Assembly (NCBI GenBank): GCA_002428495.1
Contig: DIWR01000031.1
Location: forward strand, 56,059 to 120,058
Origin: Synergistaceae bacterium UBA6101
Lineage (GTDB): Bacteria > Synergistota > Synergistia > Synergistales > Synergistaceae
Length of the DNA: 64,000 bases
Reading direction: 5' to 3'
A model generated the notes under the pieces. That model searched no databases. It saw only the letters and a program-made list of their open reading frames with translations, and was not told where the DNA came from. Of this stretch, positions 1 to 9,303 are shown piece after piece (position 1 is the stretch's first letter; each line of letters begins with the position of its first letter). The translations under genes and the position numbers were made by a program.

Positions 1-876
1 GCATCTGTGTACCAGTTACCATACATGGCTTTTCCTGAAGTGCCGCCGCTTAACAATTTACCTGATTATGCGCATGGTGTAGGATTTATACATTCAAAAA
101 ATCTTAATTGGAGTTATGGGGGAATGAAGGGTCGCGAAGGAGATTTATTCTATAGAACTCTTTCAAGAGAACCGATGGTAAAACAAATTAAAGTAATCAA
201 AAAACTTGGTTTTGCAGGCATTTATATTGACAGAAGGGGCTACGATGACAACGGTAGCTATGTTATTAATGAAATTTCAAATATATTAAAAGTTTCTCCA
301 ACGCTGACAAGAAAAGATGGACAATCTGTATTTTTTAAGATACCCAATAAAGTGCAAACTGATTTTTCCGGCATGACCGCTTTTGATATCATGAAAGAAG
401 TTGGATACATAGCAGATACACATGGAGTCAGATATAACGCCTCACAAAAAGACGGAATAGATTTCACGAAGGATGGTTTACCAATCTTTGTTAGATTTAT
501 TACTGGTTTATCTGGACCAGAACCTTGGGGACGTTGGTCTGATGCTAATATAGCTCCAACCGTTATATTTGAATTTTTTGATACATTACCAGATATTTTT
601 ACGCTTTCATTAAAAGCAAACGCATTTGGTCCTAATGTAGGTAAGGACCTGATCATTAAAATTGGCGAAAAAACTTTTAATGTTTTGATCCCAAACAGCG
701 GACCTTTTGACATTGAGCTGCCTGTGGATTTAAATGGTAAAAAGGTAAAAACAATCGAGTTTATTTCACCAAAGCCAACATCGCCGAAGGAACTTGGGCT
801 TAGTGAAGATGGTCGAAAACTTGGAATAGGTTTTATCAGCATGAAAATAATTCCTGTTGAAGGTGATAAGAAGTGA
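1..876 (+). CDS. C-terminal part of a membrane phosphoglycerol-transferase-like envelope protein (5' truncated)
   Basis: The frame is open from base 1 to the stop at 874-876, so the gene starts upstream of the window. About 291 residues remain, with no membrane segment. The segment starting YQLPYMAFPE, followed by HSKNLNWSYGGMKGREGD and then GFAGIYIDRRGY, and the late block GPEPWGRWSDAN, resemble as I recall the extracytoplasmic C-terminal part of large multi-pass envelope proteins in O-antigen clusters, often labelled phosphoglycerol transferase-like, ending in a beta domain (DUF7024-like). The family call is from memory of sequence style. The gene is visibly more AT-rich than the following manC, whose GTG start overlaps its stop by four bases, so translation is probably coupled. 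Confidence 0.55.
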   Translation, partial: ASVYQLPYMAFPEVPPLNNLPDYAHGVGFIHSKNLNWSYGGMKGREGDLFYRTLSREPMVKQIKVIKKLGFAGIYIDRRGYDDNGSYVINEISNILKVSPTLTRKDGQSVFFKIPNKVQTDFSGMTAFDIMKEVGYIADTHGVRYNASQKDGIDFTKDGLPIFVRFITGLSGPEPWGRWSDANIAPTVIFEFFDTLPDIFTLSLKANAFGPNVGKDLIIKIGEKTFNVLIPNSGPFDIELPVDLNGKKVKTIEFISPKPTSPKELGLSEDGRKLGIGFISMKIIPVEGDKK

Positions 877-1952
877 AAACTACTGCAGTCATAATGGCAG
901 GTGGAAAGGGCGAACGTTTCTGGCCACGCAGCAGGAGCAGTTTTCCTAAGCAGTTCCTCTCTTTGACAAATGACAAAAAAACTATGATCCAGCTGACTGT
1001 GGATCGAATATCATCACTTGTCGAACCCGAGGATATTTATATCTCTACCAACACAAATTACGTGGATATAGTCAAAAACCAGTTGCCTCAGATCCCTGCT
1101 GAAAATATCCTGGCAGAACCTATTCCAAGGAACACGGCTCCCTGCATCGGCTTTGCTGCATCTGTCATAAGCAGAAAATACGATGATGCCATCATGATGG
1201 TCCTGCCCTCTGACCATCTTATACGCAACACAGAGATATACCTTGACACTTTAAATACTGCTATTGAAGTTGCCACTGACGGGGACAACCTTGTTACAAT
1301 TGGCATTACTCCAACATACCCGGAAACCGGCTACGGCTACATCCACTTTTCAAAAAACGGTCCCGACAACCAAAGACGCGGGGTCTACAAAGTCAGAAGA
1401 TTCGTAGAAAAACCCCATCTTGATCTGGCAAAGGAATACCTTGCCTCCGGGAATTACCTCTGGAACAGCGGACAGTTTGTCTGGAAGATATCTACTATCA
1501 GAAAGAATTTTGAACGGCTGATACCAAATACATTTAATGGCCTACTCCGTATCAGGGAGGCATACGGAACTGTTGATTACGACAAGGTCCTCTGTGATTC
1601 GTTTCAAAATTTCAAGTCTGAGTCCATAGACTACGCGATCATGGAACACGCTGACAACATATACACAATACCTGGCAACTTCGGCTGGGATGACGTGGGA
1701 AGCTGGCTCGCCCTTGAACGCTTCAACCGTGCAGACGAACACGGCAACATAATACAGGGAGACGTGGTTGACATCGATTCAAAGAACAACATTATCTGCG
1801 GCAACGACCGCACGATAGCTGTTGTGGGGCTGGAAAACATCGTCATCATACAGACAGACGATGCAATACTTGTTTGCAGCAAGGACAGCGTAAACGACAT
1901 CAAAAAGGTGGTAAATCAGCTCAAAGTTGCAGACAGAACGGATTTGCTATAA
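873..1952 (+). CDS. manC: Mannose-1-phosphate guanylyltransferase
   Basis: Makes GDP-mannose from mannose-1-phosphate and GTP in the cytoplasm. The nucleotidyltransferase signature MAGGKGERFWPRSRS lies at residues 8-22, followed by a PKQF motif, a Ser-Asp-His stretch and a FVEKP motif, all typical of the family. At 359 residues it is the short form, lacking the C-terminal phosphomannose isomerase domain of bifunctional enzymes; a separate manA is at 10312-11280. It starts at GTG, inside the ATGA-like overlap with the preceding gene. It supplies substrate to the gmd gene 51 bases downstream and possibly to mannosyltransferases of the cluster. Confidence 0.95.
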   Translation: MKTTAVIMAGGKGERFWPRSRSSFPKQFLSLTNDKKTMIQLTVDRISSLVEPEDIYISTNTNYVDIVKNQLPQIPAENILAEPIPRNTAPCIGFAASVISRKYDDAIMMVLPSDHLIRNTEIYLDTLNTAIEVATDGDNLVTIGITPTYPETGYGYIHFSKNGPDNQRRGVYKVRRFVEKPHLDLAKEYLASGNYLWNSGQFVWKISTIRKNFERLIPNTFNGLLRIREAYGTVDYDKVLCDSFQNFKSESIDYAIMEHADNIYTIPGNFGWDDVGSWLALERFNRADEHGNIIQGDVVDIDSKNNIICGNDRTIAVVGLENIVIIQTDDAILVCSKDSVNDIKKVVNQLKVADRTDLL

Positions 1953-3017
<1,065 letters not shown>

Positions 3018-3020
3018 CAC

Positions 3021-3791
3021 ATGAGATCTAACCTGATACTGGAGCTTGCCAAGAGGGACTTCACGGAACGGTACGCAGGGTCCGTTCTGGGGGTGTTTTG
3101 GGCGTTTATATGGCCGTTGGTGATGATCGCCATATACACGCTGGTATTTTCACGTGTCATGGGCGCAAAATTACCGGGCATCTCATCTGTATACAGCTAC
3201 AGCATATACCTTATCTCCGGACTTCTGCCATGGACGGCTTTCACAAACACCGTAACCAGGGCTTCCACTGTTTTCCTTGATAAGCGGCACCTGATCTCAA
3301 AAGTCAGCATGCCACTTCCCAGGCTGCCCCTTTATGTTGTGATATCGGAGACTGTAACGTTCGTCGTCTCAATGTCATTCTATTTGTTATTTATGATCCT
3401 TACAGGAGTACCAATGACATTCAAACTTCTGCTGCTTGTTCCCTTTGTTTATGCTGTCCAGCAAATATTCGCATTTTCATTGGGTTTCCTTTGTGCAACC
3501 TTAAGTGTATTCCTCAGAGACCTGCGGGAACTGGTCAGTATTATTATGCAGCTCTGGTTCTGGTTCACACCTATTATTTACATGAAAGAACTGCTGCCGC
3601 CCTTTGCACAAAGATTACTGCTGTTAAATCCTGCAACATATTTTATAGATGCTTATCATCAGATATTTTTCTTTGACCAGCTACCCAACTTTCAGCTGCT
3701 GATTGTTCTGACTGTAATGGGACACGGCCTCTTGCTAATGGCATATACTTTCTTCAAAAAGCTTGAGAAGGAAGTGAGGGATTTCCTATGA
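3021..3791 (+). CDS. wzm: Polysaccharide ABC exporter permease (Wzm type)
   Basis: Inner-membrane channel of an ABC-2 exporter that flips undecaprenyl-linked polysaccharide to the periplasm. The 256-residue protein begins with the short cytoplasmic amphipathic run ELAKRDFTERYAGSVLG typical of Wzm/TagG, followed by about six hydrophobic spans (roughly residues 28-50, 60-80, 105-135, 140-165, 172-192 and 228-250). Its ATPase partner is wzt at 4294, separated only by a small anchored protein whose ATG overlaps this stop codon (ATGA at 3788-3791). No good ribosome-binding site is seen before the ATG, which sits three bases after the gmd stop, so coupling to gmd is likely. Confidence 0.92.
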   Translation: MRSNLILELAKRDFTERYAGSVLGVFWAFIWPLVMIAIYTLVFSRVMGAKLPGISSVYSYSIYLISGLLPWTAFTNTVTRASTVFLDKRHLISKVSMPLPRLPLYVVISETVTFVVSMSFYLLFMILTGVPMTFKLLLLVPFVYAVQQIFAFSLGFLCATLSVFLRDLRELVSIIMQLWFWFTPIIYMKELLPPFAQRLLLLNPATYFIDAYHQIFFFDQLPNFQLLIVLTVMGHGLLLMAYTFFKKLEKEVRDFL

Positions 3792-4297
3792 CAAACAGGC
3801 CTTCTGCCAGAATTGTTGGCGCAATATGCGCTTCATGCCTCTTCTTTATGCTTTTTTTCGCCGGGGGAATGTATCTGTCTAAACTCGGGTATGTAGGAAA
3901 TTCGGATCAACCATGGCTGGCTTCCCTGACATGTGATGTAAGTGAAGTCGTCCTCACAGGGACAGAAATAACCTCTGTTCCTGTACATATTGAGAATCTT
4001 GGTACGGAGACCATTGAGAGCACTGCTTCCGAAAATGCTGTTTTTCTTTCGTTCCATCTCCTGACACACGAAGGAAATGACATGAGATACGACAACGATC
4101 GTTATGCCATTCCGGAACCCATAAGAAAGAATCAGCAGAAAACTGTTGCGGCCGTATTGGACAACACGAAACTGGGTCTTGAACCCGGAAATTATATAAT
4201 TGAATTTGACCTCGTAAAAGAGGGAAAGTTCTGGTTCTCAGAAAAAGAGAGCCAAACCCTTAAGATACCGATGACGGTAAATGGTGGAACAGAATGA
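3788..4297 (+). CDS. Small membrane-anchored Ig-like protein between wzm and wzt
   Basis: This 169-residue protein has one N-terminal hydrophobic span (about residues 9-31) with no clear cleavage site, so it is probably anchored with the rest outside the cytoplasm. The remainder looks like a single beta-sandwich. The succession of HIENLG, FLSFHLL, a basic/Pro stretch, LEPGNYIIEFDLV and FWF matches, as I recall, an Ig-like module often found beside or fused to glycan enzymes. It overlaps wzm and wzt by four bases on each side (ATGA at 3788 and 4294), so it is made with the exporter subunits. Canonical Wzm-Wzt pairs lack such a gene. A role as a periplasmic exporter accessory or glycan-binding subunit is inference. 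Confidence 0.7.
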   Translation: MTNRPSARIVGAICASCLFFMLFFAGGMYLSKLGYVGNSDQPWLASLTCDVSEVVLTGTEITSVPVHIENLGTETIESTASENAVFLSFHLLTHEGNDMRYDNDRYAIPEPIRKNQQKTVAAVLDNTKLGLEPGNYIIEFDLVKEGKFWFSEKESQTLKIPMTVNGGTE

Positions 4298-5508
4298 TAC
4301 ATGTTGAAAATGTTTCTAAGAGATTCAAGCTATACAGGTCTCCTGCAGACAGATTAAAGGAGATCATATTCAGACGGTCGTTCCACGCAGACTTCCAGTC
4401 ACTGAGTGACGTATCGTTTCATGTTAATGACGGCGAAACACTTGGAATAATAGGCCCTAACGGCGCGGGCAAGTCAACCCTGCTCAAAATTCTTTCGGGG
4501 ATCATCATCCCCGATTCAGGCACTGTAAATATTTCAGGGAAGGTTACAGGTCTGCTGGAACTTGGAACAGGCTTCAACCCCGAAATGACAGGCCGTCAGA
4601 ACATATACATGAACGGTCTGCTTATCGGCATGACTAAGGAAGAGATCGACGAACGGATCCAAAGGATCATTGATTTTACGGAACTTGGTTCTTTCATTGA
4701 AAATCCTATAAAGACCTACTCTTCGGGCATGGTGATGCGCCTTGCTTTTGCTGTCGCATATCACGCGGAACCCTCTTGCTTTCTTGTTGATGAAGCTTTG
4801 TCGGTAGGCGACGCACATTTCCAGCAAAAGTGCATGAAGGCTATCAAAGGATTCAAAGAGAAGGGCGGCTCAATAATCTTTGTTTCTCATGACCTGAATG
4901 CGGTAAAAATGTTATGCGATAAGGCCATTCTCCTTTCAAAAGGAAAAACAGTGGATGAAGGCAATCCGGAACAGGTAGTAAATACATATAATTTTCTGTT
5001 GGCACAACAGGAAGACGAAGAGATGCCCAGAAAAATGCTTGAAGAAAAATCTGAAAAAACTGACTACGGCACAATGGAAATAAAAATTACAAATGTTGCT
5101 GTTGTCGGAAAATACTCAGGGTCTTCGGTCATAACCTCAGGAGAAGAAACAACAATAAGTGTTTTTTTCACTTCTTATATTAAAATGGAAAATATAACAG
5201 TTGGAATTGCGATCCGGGACAAGTATGGACAGGATATTTTCGGCACAAATACATATCACTATAATGTGAAAATAGAATGTAAGAATGGATGCGCCTACAT
5301 CTGTGATTTTGTAATGGACATGAATATTGGCCCTGGGAAATACACAGTAACTGCGGCTATACATACTGATGACAATCATATCGATTCTTGTTTTAACTGG
5401 ATGGACAGAGCCATAGATTTTGAAGTTGCAGGAATAATGGGCTCTCTTTTTAATGGTGTAGCTTACTTAAAACCATCGATTTCTATCAGGAGAGAAGATA
5501 ATGAATAA
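4294..5508 (+). CDS. wzt: Polysaccharide ABC exporter ATPase with C-terminal carbohydrate-binding domain (Wzt type)
   Basis: The nucleotide-binding half (about residues 1-240) has Walker A GPNGAGKST at 54-62, the signature YSSGMVMRLAFA and a Walker B ending in FLVDEALSVGD. Residues of about 255-404 form the extra beta-rich domain of E. coli O8/O9a-type Wzt, which binds the capped non-reducing end of the glycan and ties export to chain termination. This fits the methyltransferase encoded next, whose start overlaps this stop by eight bases. The DNA becomes more AT-rich at about 5040, near the boundary between the two domains, suggesting that the specificity domain has a different recent history from the motor domain. 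Confidence 0.93.
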   Translation: MIHVENVSKRFKLYRSPADRLKEIIFRRSFHADFQSLSDVSFHVNDGETLGIIGPNGAGKSTLLKILSGIIIPDSGTVNISGKVTGLLELGTGFNPEMTGRQNIYMNGLLIGMTKEEIDERIQRIIDFTELGSFIENPIKTYSSGMVMRLAFAVAYHAEPSCFLVDEALSVGDAHFQQKCMKAIKGFKEKGGSIIFVSHDLNAVKMLCDKAILLSKGKTVDEGNPEQVVNTYNFLLAQQEDEEMPRKMLEEKSEKTDYGTMEIKITNVAVVGKYSGSSVITSGEETTISVFFTSYIKMENITVGIAIRDKYGQDIFGTNTYHYNVKIECKNGCAYICDFVMDMNIGPGKYTVTAAIHTDDNHIDSCFNWMDRAIDFEVAGIMGSLFNGVAYLKPSISIRREDNE

Positions 5509-6787
5509 CCAGAATTTCTATAGGGCTTTTGAAGATAAATTTCGGGGATCCAGAGAGAATATTAAGTCAAGATTAGAAGTGTATCTCCCTTTTGTATTGC
5601 CTCTGAAAGAGATATATGAAGAGTTCGACGTCCTAGACATCGGATGCGGCCGTGGAGAGTGGTTAGAACTGATGTCAGAAAACGGATTTAATGCGACTGG
5701 GGTCGATATTGACGATGGAATGCTTGCAGCCTGCAAAGACCTTGGTTTGAATGCAATGAATAAAGACGCCCTGTTTGCATTAAAAGAACTGCCGGATGAA
5801 AGTCAGGTAGTTATCTCGGGTTTTCACATCGCAGAACACCTGCCTTTTGATACACTTCTAGAAATAGTGAAAGAATCAAAAAGAGTTCTTAAACCTGCCG
5901 GAATGTTGATCCTTGAAACACCAAACCCAGCAAATATATATGTTGGAACAAATAGTTTTTACTTTGATCCTACACATACTAGTCCAATTCCATCTGAATT
6001 GCTTTCTTTTTTGCCCGAATTTTTTGGATATAAAAGAATTAAGGTGCTTGGACTACAAGAAGGTCAGAAAGAAAATGGGACTGCAACCACATCAATATTT
6101 GACGTTTATTTTAATAGCAGCCCGGATTATGCAGTTGTTGCACAAAAAGAGGCAGATCAGAACATTTTGTCATTATTTGACAATGAGTTTGCCAAGAATT
6201 ACGGACTCAGTATAAACACGTTATGCAATAGATTTGAAGAAAGCATAAAGATCCGTTTTGATAAAATTGCCTTTGCAGCCAGAGACGCTAAGGAAAAAGC
6301 ACAAAGCGCTGAAGCAAAAGCGCAAAGCGCTGAAGCAAAAGCGCAAAGCGCTGAAGCAAAAGCACAAAGCGCTGAAGCAAAAGCGCAAAGCGCTGAAGCA
6401 AAAGCGCAAAGTGCTGAAGATGCTTTGAATGCGATATATACCAGCCGTTCCTGGAAAATAACCGCGCCTTACCGTATACTTGGTGATTTTACAAAGAATT
6501 CAAAACAAAGAACTGTGAATGTTTTGAAGTCTGTTGCAGCAAAATGTGTAAAAAAAATTGAGAACTATCCTAGGCTTAAAGGGTTAACATCCAAACTGAT
6601 AAGTCATTTCCCGAAAATAAAATCAAGGTTTAATAGATTTTATGAAATATATTACGTACCTAAATATTATAATGATGCCCAATTTACTCAAACCTGTAAT
6701 TTAAAATTTTTTCCGCTTACCTCACATGGAAAGCAAATATACGAGGAAATAAAGAAAGAAATCGCACAAAGAAATGAGGCTGTTTGA
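5501..6787 (+). CDS. WbdD-like SAM methyltransferase with heptad-repeat stalk (candidate chain terminator)
   Basis: Residues 1-240 form a class I SAM methyltransferase: motif I is VLDIGCGRGEW (44-54), followed by GVDIDDGM and GFHIAEHLPF (107-116), as in the WbdD methyltransferase of ABC-dependent O-antigens. No kinase domain follows, unlike the O9a enzyme. Residues 266-307 are six heptads of KAQSAEA, predicted to be a continuous helix or coiled coil. Then comes a SRSWKITAPYRILG segment often seen at the end of such stalks, and a basic tail. In E. coli WbdD the coiled coil is a molecular ruler for chain length; the same job here is inference. AGGAG lies eight bases before the ATG. The gene is AT-rich compared with gmd. 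Confidence 0.8.
   Translation: MNNQNFYRAFEDKFRGSRENIKSRLEVYLPFVLPLKEIYEEFDVLDIGCGRGEWLELMSENGFNATGVDIDDGMLAACKDLGLNAMNKDALFALKELPDESQVVISGFHIAEHLPFDTLLEIVKESKRVLKPAGMLILETPNPANIYVGTNSFYFDPTHTSPIPSELLSFLPEFFGYKRIKVLGLQEGQKENGTATTSIFDVYFNSSPDYAVVAQKEADQNILSLFDNEFAKNYGLSINTLCNRFEESIKIRFDKIAFAARDAKEKAQSAEAKAQSAEAKAQSAEAKAQSAEAKAQSAEAKAQSAEDALNAIYTSRSWKITAPYRILGDFTKNSKQRTVNVLKSVAAKCVKKIENYPRLKGLTSKLISHFPKIKSRFNRFYEIYYVPKYYNDAQFTQTCNLKFFPLTSHGKQIYEEIKKEIAQRNEAV
6296..6421 (+). repeat. In-frame 21-bp tandem repeat, six copies
   Basis: Six consecutive 21-bp units encode KAQSAEA (the last ends in D). The units differ only by synonymous changes (GCA/GCG, AGC/AGT) and the final codon. Because each unit is a whole heptad, gain or loss of a unit keeps both the reading frame and the coiled-coil phase. 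Confidence 0.97.
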
Positions 6788-9303
6788 TGCGAATTGTGAT
6801 AGACCTCCAGGGAGCACAGACTGATAGCCGTTTTAGAGGAATAGGAAGATATTCTCTTGCAATTGCAAGAGCAATAGCTGCCAACAAAGCACACCACGAA
6901 GTCCTCATAGTGCTTAATGCTTCTTTTCCTGAAACAATAGAACTAATTAGAAAAGAGTTCGCTGATTTCTTGCCTTATGAAAATATTCGCGTTTTCGATT
7001 CGCTATATCCGACAAGAGAGTCTCAGCCGGGCAATGAATGGAGAAGATCAGCTGCAGCTAAAATTAGAGAGGCATTCATAAACGATCTTAACCCGGATGT
7101 CTTATATGTCACAAGCTTTTTTGAGGGCTTTATTGATGATGCAGTAATTACATTAGGATCAAGTCAGCATTCATATCCTATTGTAGTTACTTTGTACGAT
7201 TTGATCCCTTTACTTAACCCCACAAAATATCTGACAAATAAAGGTTATAAAAATTTCTATCTTGCTAAAATTAAAGAATTTACCAAAGCAGACGGCTTTT
7301 TTGCTATTTCAGAACATTCTGCCGCGGAAGCAGTAAGACATTTAGGGATAAAAATTGAAAAAATAACAAATATATCCGGCGCTTCAGATAATATATTTAA
7401 AATCAATAAAGATAATGATACGAATATACTGAAACATTTAGGAATTAACAAACCTTACGTTTTGTACTCCGGTGGTGGCGATGAAAGGAAAAATTTATTA
7501 AGATTAGTTCAATCTTTTGCTGGCCTTTCTGCCCAAATAATGGATCAATTTATGCTTGTTCTTGCAGGTTACATTTTAGAAGATGAGAAAAAGAAATTAT
7601 TAAAAGAAGCTGCTATATCTAAGCTTCCCCTCGATAAGATTGTTTTTACGGAATACTTGCCGGAAGAAGATTTAGCTTTTCTATACAATAATTGCACCCT
7701 TTTTGTCTTGCCCTCTTGGCATGAAGGATTTGGCCTTCCCGCCCTTGAAGCGATCAGATGCGGCGCCCCGGTAATCGCTTCCAACACTTCTAGTTTGCCA
7801 GAAGTTGTCTGCACAGAAGAAACCCTTTTTGATCCTTTTAATACGGAAGATATTACCCAAAAAATGGAATCTCTTTTATCAAATGAATCATTCAGAAATG
7901 AAATCGCAAAAAAACAATACAATCATTCATTAATTTTTTCATGGGATAATTCTGCCCGCACTGCTATCAATTTTTTTGAAAGGATTTTTGAGAAAAGCGA
8001 TAATTCCACATCTGCATCAAGCATTTCAAACTTAATTTCTGACATAGCGAGCATAGATGGCAACTTTAACGATTTAGATCTAAAATTTGCAGCTAAGGCT
8101 ATATCAACAAACCACCCATCTGTTCGTAAAAAACAACTCTTTGTAGACATCTCCGAATTGATCCAAACTGATGCCAGAACTGGAGTTCAACGTGTAACAA
8201 GAAGTATATTAAGTGAACTGACATTGAACCCACCCAAGGATTATGAGGTGGTCCCTGTTTACGGTAAGATCGAAGAAACAGGCTATATGTATGCAGCTCC
8301 TTTAACTAACAATGCTAATAGACGTTGCAGCAATAATGACAGTGAAATAATTGAATTCAAGATAGGTGATATTTTCCTAGGATTGGACCTTCAACATCAT
8401 GTAACAAGGTGTCAAAATGACTTTTTAAAATTCATGTATCAAATGGGAGTCAAAATATACTTTGTAGTTTACGACCTTATCCCAATATTATTACCTCATT
8501 GTTATCCAGCGAAACATTCAGTAGATATTATACACACTCAATGGTTGAGTGTTGTTTCACAATTCAATGGTGCTGTCTGTATTTCTAAATCAGTATCAGA
8601 CGAACTTAGCAACTGGCTAACAAAGAATATTCCTGATAGGCTGGACTTTTTTGATATCTCCTGGTTTCATTTAGGAGCTGATATCAACAATTCACTCCCC
8701 TCTCTCGGAATCCCAGATGATTCAATTCAGGTTATGAATGCCATTGAAGATAGAATCACATTTTTAATGGTAGGCACGGTTGAACCTAGAAAAGGTCATA
8801 AAATTGTTCTTGATGCTTTTGAGTTAATTTGGAATTCAGCTTTGAACGCTAACCTGGTAATAATTGGCAAAAAAGGCTGGATGGTTGATGATCTCTGCGT
8901 CAGAATGAGGAAACACAGGGAAAATCGAAAAAGGCTTTTCTGGCTTGAAGGCATCAGCGATGAGTACCTGGAAAAAGTTTATGCCGCATCATCCTGCCTG
9001 ATAGCGGCATCCGAGGGAGAGGGCTTCGGACTCCCCCTTATAGAAGCCGCACAAAAGAAAATTCCAATTATAGCCAGAGACATCCCTGTATTCCGTGAAG
9101 TTGCAGGTAAGCATGCATATTACTTCTCTGCAACTACGGGAGAAGAACTTGCAGAGTCGATCAAAGAATGGATGACCCTTTATAATGAGGGCAGGCATCC
9201 CAAATCTGACGACATGCCGTGGCTGACATGGAAGGAAAGCACAAAGCAGCTCCTGAAGGCCATAGGGATAGAGAGTGAAGGAAGTGGATCTGACAATGAA
9301 TAA
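6787..9303 (+). CDS. Two-domain GT4 glycosyltransferase, WbdA-like polymerase
   Basis: This 838-residue cytoplasmic protein has two tandem GT4 (GT-B) units. The first begins MRIVIDLQGAQT and carries the E-x7-E motif HEGFGLPALE near residues 312-321. The second begins around residue 450 (KKQLFVDISELI) and carries GEGFGLPLIE near 744-753. Length and architecture match E. coli O8/O9a WbdA-type transferases, which extend mannan by alternating linkages and are recruited by WbdD, encoded here immediately upstream. GDP-mannose or GDP-rhamnose as donor is inferred from manC and the gmd genes. The ATG at 6787 overlaps the preceding stop (TGATG). DNA is AT-rich until about 8930, then shifts to the composition of the downstream gene within the second domain. 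Confidence 0.88.
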   Translation: MRIVIDLQGAQTDSRFRGIGRYSLAIARAIAANKAHHEVLIVLNASFPETIELIRKEFADFLPYENIRVFDSLYPTRESQPGNEWRRSAAAKIREAFINDLNPDVLYVTSFFEGFIDDAVITLGSSQHSYPIVVTLYDLIPLLNPTKYLTNKGYKNFYLAKIKEFTKADGFFAISEHSAAEAVRHLGIKIEKITNISGASDNIFKINKDNDTNILKHLGINKPYVLYSGGGDERKNLLRLVQSFAGLSAQIMDQFMLVLAGYILEDEKKKLLKEAAISKLPLDKIVFTEYLPEEDLAFLYNNCTLFVLPSWHEGFGLPALEAIRCGAPVIASNTSSLPEVVCTEETLFDPFNTEDITQKMESLLSNESFRNEIAKKQYNHSLIFSWDNSARTAINFFERIFEKSDNSTSASSISNLISDIASIDGNFNDLDLKFAAKAISTNHPSVRKKQLFVDISELIQTDARTGVQRVTRSILSELTLNPPKDYEVVPVYGKIEETGYMYAAPLTNNANRRCSNNDSEIIEFKIGDIFLGLDLQHHVTRCQNDFLKFMYQMGVKIYFVVYDLIPILLPHCYPAKHSVDIIHTQWLSVVSQFNGAVCISKSVSDELSNWLTKNIPDRLDFFDISWFHLGADINNSLPSLGIPDDSIQVMNAIEDRITFLMVGTVEPRKGHKIVLDAFELIWNSALNANLVIIGKKGWMVDDLCVRMRKHRENRKRLFWLEGISDEYLEKVYAASSCLIAASEGEGFGLPLIEAAQKKIPIIARDIPVFREVAGKHAYYFSATTGEELAESIKEWMTLYNEGRHPKSDDMPWLTWKESTKQLLKAIGIESEGSGSDNE

